64,000 nucleotides of DNA from Streptomyces sp. NBC_00654 (GCF_026341775.1 NZ_JAPEOB010000001.1:3968001-4032000), one strand, 5' to 3'; counted from the stretch's first letter, positions 18,364-27,469 are shown. Made by a program: numbers and translations. Notes: generated by a model not told the origin, from the letters alone.

Positions 18364-21300
18364 TCAGCCCGCCGCGGCGACCGCCAGGCGCAGCGTCAGG
18401 ATCTGGAACGGGCGCAGCACCAGCTCCACCACGTCCCCCTGGACGGTGACCCGTTCACCCTCCAGGGGGCGTTCCAGCAGGTCGGTCACCGTCGCCGAGG
18501 CCAGCGGGAAGCCGGCGCTCAGACGTGCGGCGGCCCGCCCGCCGTGCGCCTCGTGGACCCGGACGACCACGTCCCCGCTCCCGTCGTCGGCCAGCTTCAC
18601 CGCCGTGGCGACCACCGCGTCACTGTCCAGCGTGACCAGCGGCGCCACCTCCGAACCGCCCGGCACCCGGCGCTCCGGCAGACCGAACTGCCAGCCCTCG
18701 CGCACCGCGTCACCGACCGTCGCACCCGGCAGCAGCGCGTAGCGCAGCCGGTGCACGCCCTGGTCGGTCGCCGGGTCGGGGTAGCGGGGGGCCCGCAGCA
18801 GCGACAGCCGCACCGTGGTCGTGGTGGCGCCGTCCTCGCGGACCGTACGGGTCACATCGTGACCGTACGTCGAGTCGTTCACCAGCGCCGCACCCCAGCC
18901 GGGCTCACCGACATGCAGGAAGCGGTGCGCGCAGATCTCGAACTTGGCCGCCTCCCAGCTGGTGTTGGTGTGCGTCGGACGCTGGACGTGCCCGAACTGC
19001 GTCTCCGCCGTGGAGTGACCGGCCCGCACATCGAGGGGGAAGGCCGCCTTGAGGAACTTCTCCTGCTCGTGCCAGTCGACCTCGGTGTCGATGTCCAGGC
19101 GCCGCGCCCCGGCCCGCAGCGTCAGCAGCTGGGTGACACGGGACGCGCCGAAGCTGCGCACCACCTCGATGCCCTCATCCACCCGGCGCACCGAATCCGC
19201 CTCGGTCAGGTCGGTCACCGTGTTGCGGTAGAACGAGTCGACGTCCCAGGCGTCCCAGCGGTTGGGCAGGTCCGGGTGGATCTGGAGCAGGTTCGCCACA
19301 CTGCCCGGGGCCACGGTCTCGCGTCCCCCGGCCACCAGGTCCAGGACCGACACCACCAGACCACGCGCGTCCACGGTCACCCGCAGAAGCCCGTTGTCGA
19401 GCCGGAAGCCGCCCTCGTACGACTCGATCCCCACCGGCCCGTCCGCGGCCTCGCGCACGAGTGCGCCACCGCCCGCCGGAACCCCCGCCCGCGAGTGCGG
19501 AGCGGCGTTGAACACGACCGTGCCCCCGCCCTCCGGCGAACCGGCCAGCGCCTGCTGCGCCCCGCCGATCACCGCCTCCAGCTCCTCGGCGATCCGCGCG
19601 TACGTGGCCTCCGCCTCGCGGTGCACCCAGGCGATCGACGAACCGGGCAGGATGTCGTGGAACTGGTGCAGCAGCACGCTCTTCCAGATCCGGTCCAGCT
19701 CCTCCTGCGGATAGCGGAACCCGGTCCGGACGGCCGCCGTGGCCGCCCACAGCTCCGCCTCCCGCAGCAGATGCTCGCTGCGCCGGTTGCCCTGCTTGGT
19801 CCGTGCCTGAGAGGTGTACGTGCCCCGGTGCAGCTCCAGATACAGCTCGCCCAGCCACACGGGCGGCCGGGTGTACTCGGCCTCCGCCGCGGCGAAGAAC
19901 TCCGCCGGTGTCTCGATCGTCACCCGCGAGGAGCCCTCCAGGTCCGCCAGCCGCTCGGCGCGCGCCAGCATCTCGCGGGTGGGGCCGCCACCGCCGTCGC
20001 CCCAGCCGAACGGGACCAGCGAGCGGGTGGCGTTCCCCTTGTCCCGGAAGTTCTCCTCGGCATGCGCCATCTCCTGGCCGGAGAGCTCCCCGACGTAGGT
20101 GTCCACCGGCGGGAAGTGCGTGAACACCCGGGTGCCGTCCAGCCCTTCCCACAGGAAGGAGTGGTGCGGGAACGGGTTGGTGGTGTTCCACGAGATCTTC
20201 TGCGTCAGGAACCAGCGCGAACCGGAGAGCGCGACCAGCTGCGGCAGAGCGGCCGAATAGCCGAACGAGTCGGGCAGCCACACCTCCTGCGTCTCCACCC
20301 CGAACTCCTCCAGGAAGAAGCGCTTGCCGTACACGAACTGCCGTGCCAGCGCCTCCGATCCGGGCATGTTGGTGTCCGACTCCACCCACATCCCGCCCAC
20401 CGGCACGAACTGCCCGGCCGCGGCCTTCTCCTTGACCCGCTCGTACAGCGCCGGCTGGTGCTCGCGCAGCCAGTCGAGCTGCTGCGCCTGGGACATCGCG
20501 AAGATGAACTCCGGGTGGTCGTCCATCAGCGCCACCACGTTCGAGGTGGTGCGGGTGACCTTGCGCACGGTCTCGCGCAGCGGCCACAGCCACGCGGAGT
20601 CGATATGGGCGTGGCCCACCGCGGAGAGGCGGTGCGCCGAGGCGTTCGCGGGGGAGTCGAGCACCGCCCGGAGCCGCTCGCGGGCGGCGGCCGCGGTGGC
20701 GTTGACGGCATCGAGGTCCAGGACGTCGAGGCACCTCTCCACGGAGCGCAGGATCTCCCAGCGGCGGGCCGAGCCGAGGGGGAGCTGCCGCATCAGCTGG
20801 TCGAGCACCTCCAGGTCCTGGACGAGCTCCCACACCTGCTCGTCGAAGACGGCGATGTCCATCCGCTCGACCCGGTACAGCGGCTCGCTGCCCGCCGTCT
20901 CCCGGTCGCCGAGGTCACTGACCCCCTCCAGTATCTCGGGGTTGGCGGCCGCCTCCAGGTAGTAGGTGAACTCCTCGCCGCCCGCCACCGGCTGTCCGAC
21001 GCGCAGCCAGGTGTTGCACGGGTTGAGGGCCTTCACCACACTGCCGTCCGGCCGGTGGGCGAGGGCCTCCGCCGAGAATCCGGGCCGGTCGCGGGCGAAT
21101 CCGAGGTCGATCACCGCCTCGACGGTGAGCCCCGCCCAGTCGGCGGGGACGCGTCCGGTGACCCGGAACCAGCTGGTGCCCCAGGCGGGGCCCCAGGTGT
21201 CACCGATCGCGCCGGGCTTGTACGGGGCGTTCACCGCCTCGGCGAACGGCACCGGCTCGCCCGGGGCGTGCCAGACCTCGATGTCCAGCGGCGCGGTACG

Positions 21301-21378
21301 CGGATGGATCGCCGGCCGGATGCGCTCGCGCAGGACACGGTCCAGGCGTTCCTCGGTCAGTGTGCGGTCGTCATGCAT
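18364..21378 (-). CDS. GH38 alpha-mannosidase
   Basis: A 1004-residue GH38 enzyme that hydrolyses alpha-mannosides. The N-terminal beta domain is followed by the catalytic domain: GHAHIDSAWLWPLRETV with zinc ligands His256 and Asp260, FAMSQAQQLDWL, GGMWVESDTNMP, and WLPDSFGYSAALPQ with nucleophile Asp370. QFHDILPGSS (about residue 575) gives a further zinc-site His. Beta-sandwich domains fill the C-terminal 400 residues. No secretion signal is seen, so it acts on imported oligosaccharides. The ATG at 21378 follows AGAGG. It is the last gene of a leftward unit with the dehydrogenase and NodB-like genes and gives the best clue that the substrate contains mannose. Confidence 0.93.
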   Translation of the reverse strand: MHDDRTLTEERLDRVLRERIRPAIHPRTAPLDIEVWHAPGEPVPFAEAVNAPYKPGAIGDTWGPAWGTSWFRVTGRVPADWAGLTVEAVIDLGFARDRPGFSAEALAHRPDGSVVKALNPCNTWLRVGQPVAGGEEFTYYLEAAANPEILEGVSDLGDRETAGSEPLYRVERMDIAVFDEQVWELVQDLEVLDQLMRQLPLGSARRWEILRSVERCLDVLDLDAVNATAAAARERLRAVLDSPANASAHRLSAVGHAHIDSAWLWPLRETVRKVTRTTSNVVALMDDHPEFIFAMSQAQQLDWLREHQPALYERVKEKAAAGQFVPVGGMWVESDTNMPGSEALARQFVYGKRFFLEEFGVETQEVWLPDSFGYSAALPQLVALSGSRWFLTQKISWNTTNPFPHHSFLWEGLDGTRVFTHFPPVDTYVGELSGQEMAHAEENFRDKGNATRSLVPFGWGDGGGGPTREMLARAERLADLEGSSRVTIETPAEFFAAAEAEYTRPPVWLGELYLELHRGTYTSQARTKQGNRRSEHLLREAELWAATAAVRTGFRYPQEELDRIWKSVLLHQFHDILPGSSIAWVHREAEATYARIAEELEAVIGGAQQALAGSPEGGGTVVFNAAPHSRAGVPAGGGALVREAADGPVGIESYEGGFRLDNGLLRVTVDARGLVVSVLDLVAGGRETVAPGSVANLLQIHPDLPNRWDAWDVDSFYRNTVTDLTEADSVRRVDEGIEVVRSFGASRVTQLLTLRAGARRLDIDTEVDWHEQEKFLKAAFPLDVRAGHSTAETQFGHVQRPTHTNTSWEAAKFEICAHRFLHVGEPGWGAALVNDSTYGHDVTRTVREDGATTTTVRLSLLRAPRYPDPATDQGVHRLRYALLPGATVGDAVREGWQFGLPERRVPGGSEVAPLVTLDSDAVVATAVKLADDGSGDVVVRVHEAHGGRAAARLSAGFPLASATVTDLLERPLEGERVTVQGDVVELVLRPFQILTLRLAVAAAG

Positions 21379-21455
21379 GGCAGAAGCCTCTTCCGGGCTG
21401 GGGGAGCGATGGGAATGGTGCGGGAGCCGGGGACGTACGGGGGAGCGGGGACGGA

Positions 21456-22166
21456 TCAGGGGAGCTCGTCGAAGCCCGCACAGGGCAGGGAGAGCTCGTC
21501 GGCCAGGGCCAGGAGCCGCTCCAGCCGCGCCGGGGTCACATGGTTCGCCTCGTGGGCGTCGGCGACGCAGTGGGCGTACAGTGTGCTGACGCCGCCGTCC
21601 CCGGCGCTCCTGCGCACCGCCGCCTCGACACCGGACAGATCGCCGCCGTACACGAGCGGCCCGCGCCCGGAGTCCACCGAACAGCCGGGCAGCACCCGGC
21701 GGCCCGCCACTTCGGCCGCCGGGACGTGCAGGTCGTCCGCGAGCGACGGATCGGCGCGCCGGTCCGCCGGCACACCGCCGCGCAGCCGCTCGAACAGGCC
21801 GAGCAGCAGCCGGTCGGTGCTGTCGTCACGGGCACTGCACGGGTAGGCGAAGGTCCGGGCCGCGAAGCCGAGACGGCGCAGCTCCTCCAGAGCGGGCAGG
21901 ACCTCCTGGCGGAGGTAGGCGGCCGGGCCGTGGGCGGCGATGAAATCGGGCGCCCGCTCGTGCCGCAGACCGTGGCAGCCGATGGTGTGGCCGTCGTCCG
22001 CGAGCCGGTGCAGCAGGCGCCGGTCCTCGCGGTCGAGCCGGTCGGGCTCGCAGACGAAGAAGGTGACCCGGGAGCCGTACCGGCGCAGCAGCGGCGCCGC
22101 GGCGGCCCATTCGCGTATGTGCCGGTCGTCGAAGGTGAGCAGCAGCGCACGGGTGATACCCGTCAT
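21456..22166 (-). CDS. NodB-like polysaccharide deacetylase family protein
   Basis: A 236-residue protein with the NodB homology fold and no signal peptide. Motif 1 is LLLTFDDRH near residue 10 (metal Asp). The histidine pair is in GCHGLRHERAP near residue 84, and RTFAYPCSARDD is in the place of motif 3. It may remove N-acetyl or other acyl groups from an oligosaccharide, or act as a catalytically divergent member. Its start overlaps the stop of the Gfo/Idh/MocA gene (ATGA) and the GH38 gene follows after 77 bases. Confidence 0.75.
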   Translation of the reverse strand: MTGITRALLLTFDDRHIREWAAAAPLLRRYGSRVTFFVCEPDRLDREDRRLLHRLADDGHTIGCHGLRHERAPDFIAAHGPAAYLRQEVLPALEELRRLGFAARTFAYPCSARDDSTDRLLLGLFERLRGGVPADRRADPSLADDLHVPAAEVAGRRVLPGCSVDSGRGPLVYGGDLSGVEAAVRRSAGDGGVSTLYAHCVADAHEANHVTPARLERLLALADELSLPCAGFDELP

Positions 22167-23278
22167 CGCCCGGACTCCTCGGGGGCCCAGCCCGGAACGG
22201 AGCCGTGCAGGGCGGTGTAGAACGGGTCGCCCGGGACGATCTCACCGGCCAGGACCGGGAGTCCGGTCAGGGCGGCCTTGTACATGGCGGTGATGAGTTC
22301 GAGGGAGCGCCGCCCGTCCCCGGCGCTCGCCCGCGGCCGCCGGCCCGCCCGCATGTCGGCGAGCAGCGAACGCAGTTGGGCGGCGTGCGAGCTGGGGACG
22401 TCCTGCGCGGGGGTGGACCAGGCGGCCGTCCGGGCGGGGTCGACGCCGGGCGCCGGGGTGTAGGTCCAGTCGCCGTTGCCGTATCCGTAGAGATGGTTCA
22501 GCTCGATGGTGGCGTCGCGCAGATCGATGCGCAGATGGCTGACCTGGCGCGGCGAGAGCGCGCTGTTGACGACGGTGGCGAGGGCGCCCGAGGCGAAGCG
22601 CACGGTCGCGGTGGTCACATCGTCGGTCTCGGTGTCACGGGCCAGCCGGCCCGCCATCGCCCGGATCTCCGCCCAGTCCCCGAGGAGTTCGAGCAGCAGG
22701 TCGATCTGGTGGATGCCGAGTCCCATCGCGGGGCCCGCGCCCTCGGTCGCCCACTTCCCGCGCCAGGGGACCGCGTAGTAGGAGTCGTCGCGGTACCAGG
22801 TGGTCTGGCAGTGGGCGACGAGCGGCGCTCCCAGCTCACCCGAGGTGATGAGCGCCTTCGCGTGTTCGGCGCCCGATCCGAACCGGTGCTGGAACACGAT
22901 GGGGGCGTACGGCCCGCCCGCGCCCTCGGCGGCGGTCATCGCGTCGTACTCCGCGAGGCTGAGCGCGGGCGGCTTCTCGCACCACACCCAGGCCCCGGCC
23001 TCCAGTGCGGCGACCGCCTGCCGGCGGTGGGCGACGGGCGGGGAGGCGATGACCACGAGATCGGGCCGCGCCTCGCGCAGGGCGGCCGCGAGATCGGTGG
23101 AGTGGTGGGGGAGGGAGAAGTCCGCGGCGAAGGACCGGGCGGCGCCGGGGTCGGAGTCGACGGCGCCGACCACCGTGAAGTCCGAGGGGTGTTCGAGGAA
23201 CGCCGGCATGTGGACGGCGCGGGCGATATTGCCGGCGCCGACGAACAGAACGCGGTAGGGGGGCGGGGTCACAGACAC
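22163..23278 (-). CDS. Gfo/Idh/MocA family oxidoreductase
   Basis: A 371-residue NAD(P)-dependent sugar dehydrogenase-like enzyme. The Rossmann motif VLFVGAGNIARAVHMPAF begins at about residue 9, VVIASPPVAH follows, and the signature EKPPALSLAEYDAM lies near residue 100. The C-terminal domain carries GMGLGIHQIDLLLELLG-like sequence (seen as AMGLGIHQIDLLLELLGDWA) with the usual substrate His. The start is GTG 23278, with GGACGG upstream; a GTG two codons later is an alternative. It leads the unit with the NodB-like and GH38 genes and has its own LacI-type operator 46 bp upstream. Beside two FAD oxidoreductases it suggests oxidative processing of a sugar unit. Confidence 0.85.
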   Translation of the reverse strand: MSVTPPPYRVLFVGAGNIARAVHMPAFLEHPSDFTVVGAVDSDPGAARSFAADFSLPHHSTDLAAALREARPDLVVIASPPVAHRRQAVAALEAGAWVWCEKPPALSLAEYDAMTAAEGAGGPYAPIVFQHRFGSGAEHAKALITSGELGAPLVAHCQTTWYRDDSYYAVPWRGKWATEGAGPAMGLGIHQIDLLLELLGDWAEIRAMAGRLARDTETDDVTTATVRFASGALATVVNSALSPRQVSHLRIDLRDATIELNHLYGYGNGDWTYTPAPGVDPARTAAWSTPAQDVPSSHAAQLRSLLADMRAGRRPRASAGDGRRSLELITAMYKAALTGLPVLAGEIVPGDPFYTALHGSVPGWAPEESGR

Positions 23279-23323
23279 GGAAGAACCGTCCAGGTGGGTG
23301 AGCGATGTCGTGGAACAACGGTG

Positions 23324-23337
23324 GTAAGCGTTTTCCC
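23324..23337. promoter_or_regulatory. LacI-type operator D
   Basis: GGTAAGCGTTTTCC, a dyad centred on CG with 5 of 7 pairs matching, 46 bp upstream of the Gfo/Idh/MocA start. It has the same core as operators A, B and E, so it links the dehydrogenase/NodB/GH38 unit to the LacI regulon. Confidence 0.65.
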
Positions 23338-23352
23338 GCAGGTGGGGAAAGC

Positions 23353-23374
23353 GCCCTCCCCGAGAGGAGGGCGA
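23353..23374. terminator. Terminator after FAD oxidoreductase 2
   Basis: An 8-bp perfect stem (CGCCCTCC and its complement) with a 6-nt loop, just downstream of the leftward FAD gene (stop 23397) and before operator D. It separates the regulator/FAD unit from the GH38 unit. Confidence 0.6.
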
Positions 23375-23396
23375 AGTCGGGCGGGGGAGGGGGCGG

Positions 23397-25031
23397 TCAG
23401 AGCGTGGCGTAGAGCGCTCCGGCGCTGGTCACCGGACCGTTGCGGAGCCGGTCCGGCCAGTCCAGGGCGAGGCCGAGGGAATCGCTCAGCCGCCCCTGGA
23501 AGGAGGCCAGCCTGCGTTCCGTCCCGCGTACGGCGCGCGGCGGCAGCCGGTGCTCCAGGCAGTACGACACCAGCGCGCCCACGGCCTCGCCGATCGCCCA
23601 CTGACCGTGGTGCCCGCCGAACGCGGGTGCGCTGAGGTGCGTGGCGCCGAGGTTCTGCCCGGCCGGGAGCAGGTTCTCCACCCGTACGGGCAGCAGCGCG
23701 CCCAGCGGCAGCTGGAACGGCAGGCACTCCAGATCCAGTCCGGGGCCGCCCCCGGTACCCGGTTGCAGGGTGATGCGGGAGCGCAGCGTCCCCACACTGT
23801 CCGTGAACGTCTCGGCCCCCGGCGCCCCCGCGCGGGCGGCGACGGTGAGATGGTGCTCCAGCACCGTGAACTCGGCCCGGATGCGCCGGGATTCACGCAC
23901 CCGCGGCGACTTGGCGAACCCGTCGGCCGTCCCGGTCACGTCCGGCCGCAGCCGCAGCTCCGGATAGCCGTGGCCGTCGTCGTGGCGGGGCGCCCGGGTC
24001 TGCATCCAGTAGAGGAACGACAGCGCCTGCTCGCGCGCCTCCTGTTCGGCCTGTGCCCGTACGCCGGCACCGGCACCGGCGAGCGGCAGCCGGGTGTAGG
24101 CCGTCTGCGGCCAGTCGACCAGGGTGATGTCGCTGTCGAAGGTCCCGGGCAGATACCGGCTGCGCGCGAGCGCCCGGCGCTGGTGCCAGCGGTCGTTGGG
24201 CGGCGCGGCCCACGGCGGGACGTCGTCCGGTTCGTGCAGGAACAGCGGCACGGTGCGCGGTGCCGCGCGGCCCGGCTCCGCCGTGTCCCAGGAGAAGGCG
24301 GCGGACCACCGGTCGTAGCCGGCCGGCCGCTCGACCGTGTGGTCCTCGCCGGGGCGGTGGTCCAGGGCGAAGACCCATGAGGCGGGCTGCTGGTCCAGGG
24401 GATCGGCGAGGGCGGCGGCGTGCGGTTCGCCGGTCTCCTCGCGCGACTCCGCCCCGGTGACGTGCTCGACACCCGCGAGGCCGAGCAGCTCGCCCAGGTC
24501 GGTGGCGTCGACGACGTACGAGGCGGAGACGGTCAGCAGGTCCCCGCCGGGGCGCTCCAGGGTGACGGCGGCGACCCGGTCGCCGTCCGGGTGGGCCGCG
24601 ACCGGCCGGTGTTCCGGCAGCACGGTGATGCGCCCCGCCGCGAGATGCGGAGCCAGCAGCTCCTGGACGACGGCGAGCGCGGCGCGTGGTTCGTGGCTGA
24701 GATGGCCGGTGGTGCTGAGCCCCGGGTCGAGCAGGGGATCCGCGTACGGCTCGGGGCACAGCGGGTAGTTGCGGCGGTAGAAGTCGCGTATCCGCTCCCG
24801 CAGGTCGCGATAGCCGGGGGAGACCGGGTCCAGTTCGATGCGGTGACCGTCGGCGAGCGGCACCGCCTGGGCGGTGAGCAGGCCGCCGGGCCAGTCGGTG
24901 GGGTCGGTGAGCACGACCCGGTGGCCGAAGCGGGCGGCGGTGAGCGCGGCGGCGAGACCGCCGGGACCGGCACCGACCACGAGGACGTCGGTCCCGAGTT
25001 CGCGGGCGGGGGGTGCGGGGGTGGCGGACAC
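23397..25031 (-). CDS. FAD-dependent oxidoreductase 2
   Basis: A 544-residue FAD_oxidored-type enzyme. The nucleotide-binding motif VLVVGAGPGGLAAALTAARFGHRVVLTDP begins near residue 15 (GxGxxG intact), with WPGGLLTAQ next. A second flavin-contact region near residue 460 reads RVENLLPAGQNLGATHLS and then GGHHGQWAIGEAVGAL. It has the same general architecture as the 748-residue enzyme at 6490-8736 but lacks its beta-sandwich tail. GTG 25031 is preceded by GGAGGAG; the longer frame upstream lies in the regulator gene. It is 14 bases downstream of the GntR-LacI regulator, so the pair is co-transcribed. Substrate is unknown. Confidence 0.78.
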   Translation of the reverse strand: MSATPAPPARELGTDVLVVGAGPGGLAAALTAARFGHRVVLTDPTDWPGGLLTAQAVPLADGHRIELDPVSPGYRDLRERIRDFYRRNYPLCPEPYADPLLDPGLSTTGHLSHEPRAALAVVQELLAPHLAAGRITVLPEHRPVAAHPDGDRVAAVTLERPGGDLLTVSASYVVDATDLGELLGLAGVEHVTGAESREETGEPHAAALADPLDQQPASWVFALDHRPGEDHTVERPAGYDRWSAAFSWDTAEPGRAAPRTVPLFLHEPDDVPPWAAPPNDRWHQRRALARSRYLPGTFDSDITLVDWPQTAYTRLPLAGAGAGVRAQAEQEAREQALSFLYWMQTRAPRHDDGHGYPELRLRPDVTGTADGFAKSPRVRESRRIRAEFTVLEHHLTVAARAGAPGAETFTDSVGTLRSRITLQPGTGGGPGLDLECLPFQLPLGALLPVRVENLLPAGQNLGATHLSAPAFGGHHGQWAIGEAVGALVSYCLEHRLPPRAVRGTERRLASFQGRLSDSLGLALDWPDRLRNGPVTSAGALYATL

Positions 25032-25045
25032 AGGAGTCTCCTCCC

Positions 25046-26218
25046 TCAGGGCCGGTGGGCGGCGACGGTGCGGAGCCGGACCGGCGCGGAGTCGCGCGTC
25101 CTGATCCGGACGGGAAGCACGATCTGCTCGGCGCTGCGGTACGGGTCCTCGCCCGCCGCGCGCTCCGAGATCCGGGTGACCAGGAGTTCCACCGCGCGGG
25201 CACCGATCTCCCGTGCGGGCAGCCGGGCGGCGAAGCTCGTCAGCGGCAGCAGGTCGTAGGGTCCGGCGTCGTCCATGCCCGCCAGCACGATCTCGTCCGG
25301 CACACCGATGCCGAGCGACGCCAGATCGGCGGCGGCCGTGGCCACGGCGAAACCGTGGGCGCACAGCAGCGCGGTCGGCGGCTCGGGCGCGGCGAGCAGT
25401 TCGGACAGCAGGTTCCTGCGGTCGTCCTCGGGCAGCGCGGTGTACGAGCGCAGGGCGGTCAGCTGGGGGAGCAGCGGCTGCCCATGGGCCCGCAGGGCCT
25501 GTTTGTGGCCGGTCATCCGGTCATGGACGCTCGTGCACTCCGTCTCGCCCCAGAGCGTCGCGATGCGCTCGTGACCGGCGGCGAGCAGCTGCTCGGTGAG
25601 GCGGTAGCCGACGTCGTAGTTGTCGGCGGTGACGGCGTCGATGGCGAGGTCCGGGAAGTACCGGTCGACCAGCACCATCGGGATGCGCAGACGCCTGATG
25701 TCGTCGAGCACGGCGAGATCGGGCGAACCCTGCACGGGGTACAGGATGATGCCGTCGACCCGGTCCTCGACCGCCTGGCGCAGCGCCCTGTCCTGGCGGG
25801 CGGTGGACGCGGGGTGGTCGGCGTGGCCCGTGGTGGTCATCCCCATCGCGGTGTCGGAGAAGAACATGCGCACCTCACGTTCGGCGCAGCTCGACTCGAT
25901 GCCGCGCAGCACGTCGGACTGGTGCGGCCCCTGACCGCTGATGATGCAGGCGATCACTCCCGAGCGCTGTGCGGCGGCGGGCTCCTCCGGCCGGTCCGAG
26001 GGCGCCGCGACAAAGGTGCCCAGGCCCCGGCGGCGTACCAGCAGGCCTTCCGCTACCAGGTCGTTGAGGGCCCGCACCGCCGTGGTGGAGCTGACCTGGA
26101 ACCGTTCGCGCAGCTGGTTCTGGGTGATGAACGGTGCACCCGCCTCGTACTCGTCGCGGGCCACCTCGGCCCGCAACTCGTCCTTGATCCGCTGGTACTT
26201 GGGTCCGGACGTGCCCAT
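25046..26218 (-). CDS. GntR-LacI hybrid transcriptional regulator (AraR-like)
   Basis: A 390-residue regulator with an N-terminal GntR winged helix (residues about 5-70; key stretch ITQNQLRERFQVSSTTAVRA and GLLVRRRGLGTFV). This is joined to a LacI/periplasmic-binding-protein sensor domain (about 85-370; GVIACIISGQGPHQ, DGIILYPVQG, HERIATLWGE). This is the domain order of Bacillus AraR. The sensor binds a sugar effector. The palindrome TTTGACGCGTCAAA sits 20 bp upstream of the start and a second copy lies 133 bp upstream, which predicts autoregulation. It heads an operon with FAD oxidoreductase 2. Confidence 0.88.
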   Translation of the reverse strand: MGTSGPKYQRIKDELRAEVARDEYEAGAPFITQNQLRERFQVSSTTAVRALNDLVAEGLLVRRRGLGTFVAAPSDRPEEPAAAQRSGVIACIISGQGPHQSDVLRGIESSCAEREVRMFFSDTAMGMTTTGHADHPASTARQDRALRQAVEDRVDGIILYPVQGSPDLAVLDDIRRLRIPMVLVDRYFPDLAIDAVTADNYDVGYRLTEQLLAAGHERIATLWGETECTSVHDRMTGHKQALRAHGQPLLPQLTALRSYTALPEDDRRNLLSELLAAPEPPTALLCAHGFAVATAAADLASLGIGVPDEIVLAGMDDAGPYDLLPLTSFAARLPAREIGARAVELLVTRISERAAGEDPYRSAEQIVLPVRIRTRDSAPVRLRTVAAHRP

Positions 26219-26237
26219 CCAGCCACCACCCCCTCTG

Positions 26238-26251
26238 TTTGACGCGTCAAA
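26238..26251. promoter_or_regulatory. Operator TTTGACGCGTCAAA
   Basis: A perfect 14-bp palindrome 20 bp upstream of the GntR-LacI hybrid start. A half-site GCGTCAA lies at about 26326-26332. It is distinct from the GGAAAnCGnTTTCC family, so the hybrid regulator probably uses these sites itself. Confidence 0.7.
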
Positions 26252-26350
26252 GCAGCGTGGGTCCCAGTGTGTTGATGGTTAACGCATTATTTCAAGAGGG
26301 TTGCAGGGAAAACTTGTGTCTTAGTGCGTCAAGTAGGCGGGTCGGGCCGC

Positions 26351-26363
26351 TTGAACGCGTCAA
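26351..26363. promoter_or_regulatory. Operator TTGAACGCGTCAA
   Basis: The same palindrome as at 26238-26251 with one inserted base. It lies 16 bp downstream of the LacI stop and about 133 bp upstream of the hybrid regulator start. The two sites are about 112 bp apart, which would permit looping. Confidence 0.6.
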
Positions 26364-26379
26364 CCCGATGGGCGGCGGC

Positions 26380-27450
26380 TCAGCCGGCGGTGCGCGGCGG
26401 CGGTGCCGTGCTGGCCCGCACCACGAGCCGCGACGGCACCGCGAGCGACCTCGGGGAGGCCGACGCGTCACCGAGCGCCAGCAGCAGCGCCCGGCGCCCG
26501 ATCTCCTCCAGCGGCAGCCGTACGGTGGTGAGCGCGGGAGTCACGTCGGAGGCCACCGGGAGGTCGTCGAACCCGACCACGGAGACATCGGCCGGCACGC
26601 TGCGGCCCAGGTCGTCGCGGAGCGCCGCCAGAGCGCCGAGGGCCATGGCGTCGTTCAGCGCGAACAGCGCCGTGATGTCCTGCGACCTGCGGAAGATCCG
26701 CACGGCGGCGGCACGTCCGCCGTCCCGGGTGAAGTCGGCCTCCGCGCGATGGCGCTCCTGGACATGTACGCCGAGCTCCGCCGCGCGCTCCAGGAACCCC
26801 TGCAGCCGCTCCTGTACCGAGACCAGGGCCAGCGGTCCGCAGATGACGCCGATCTCCGTGTGCCCGAGGCCGGCGAGATGCTCGGCGACCGCGCGGCCCC
26901 CCTCGCGGTTCCCCGGCATGATCGTGTCGACCGGAAGGCCCTGGTGCGCCACCGCGGTGACCCGGCCGCCGTGGGCCGCGAACGCCTCCAGCTCCTGGGT
27001 GAGCGCGGGGCTGCCGCCGGTGAAGCCGGACCCGGCGAGGATGACGGCACGGGCCCGCTGCGCGCGCAGCCGCGCCACGTACTCCGCCTGGAGCTGGGGT
27101 TCGTGGAACGTGCCCGCCAGCATCACCAGGAGCTTGCGGTCGCGGGCGACCTCCATGACACCGGCCGCGATGGCGGAGTAGTAGGCGTCGTTCACATCGT
27201 GGACGATCAGCCCGACGATGGAGGTCGTGGACTGCACGAGTGCGCGGGCCGGTGCGTTGGACACATAGCGGAGCCGGGCGGCCGCCTCCAGGACACGCTC
27301 CTGGAGCTCCTGGGTGACGTTGCGGTCGCTGTCGCTGAGGACGCGCGACGCCGTGGCAAGGGATACCCCGGCGTCCTGCGCGACCTGCTGGAGCGTCACG
27401 GCGGACGACGGGCGGGGGCGGGCGGAACGTCGATTGACCTGGCTCGGCAT
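26380..27450 (-). CDS. LacI family transcriptional regulator
   Basis: A 356-residue regulator. The helix-turn-helix TLQQVAQDAGVSLATASRVL lies at about residues 19-38 and the hinge VSNAPARALVQ follows. The sensor domain starts at TTSIVGLIVHDVND and includes ITALFALNDAMALGALAAL and VSVVGFDDLPVASDVTPALTTV. ATG 27450 is 6 nt from the -10-like TATCGT and has no ribosome site, so the mRNA is probably leaderless. Operator E overlaps the region just upstream, which indicates autorepression. Matching operators lie before the toroid-enzyme, importer and Gfo/NodB/GH38 units, so it is the likely master repressor of the locus. It is divergent from the OpuC genes. Confidence 0.9.
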   Translation of the reverse strand: MPSQVNRRSARPRPSSAVTLQQVAQDAGVSLATASRVLSDSDRNVTQELQERVLEAAARLRYVSNAPARALVQSTTSIVGLIVHDVNDAYYSAIAAGVMEVARDRKLLVMLAGTFHEPQLQAEYVARLRAQRARAVILAGSGFTGGSPALTQELEAFAAHGGRVTAVAHQGLPVDTIMPGNREGGRAVAEHLAGLGHTEIGVICGPLALVSVQERLQGFLERAAELGVHVQERHRAEADFTRDGGRAAAVRIFRRSQDITALFALNDAMALGALAALRDDLGRSVPADVSVVGFDDLPVASDVTPALTTVRLPLEEIGRRALLLALGDASASPRSLAVPSRLVVRASTAPPPRTAG

Positions 27451-27469
27451 AGGGCTACGATAGCTGCAC

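Noticed and set aside
18544..21846. Long rightward frame antisense to GH38
   Set aside because: No motif or ribosome site; the GH38 catalytic motifs on the other strand are intact.
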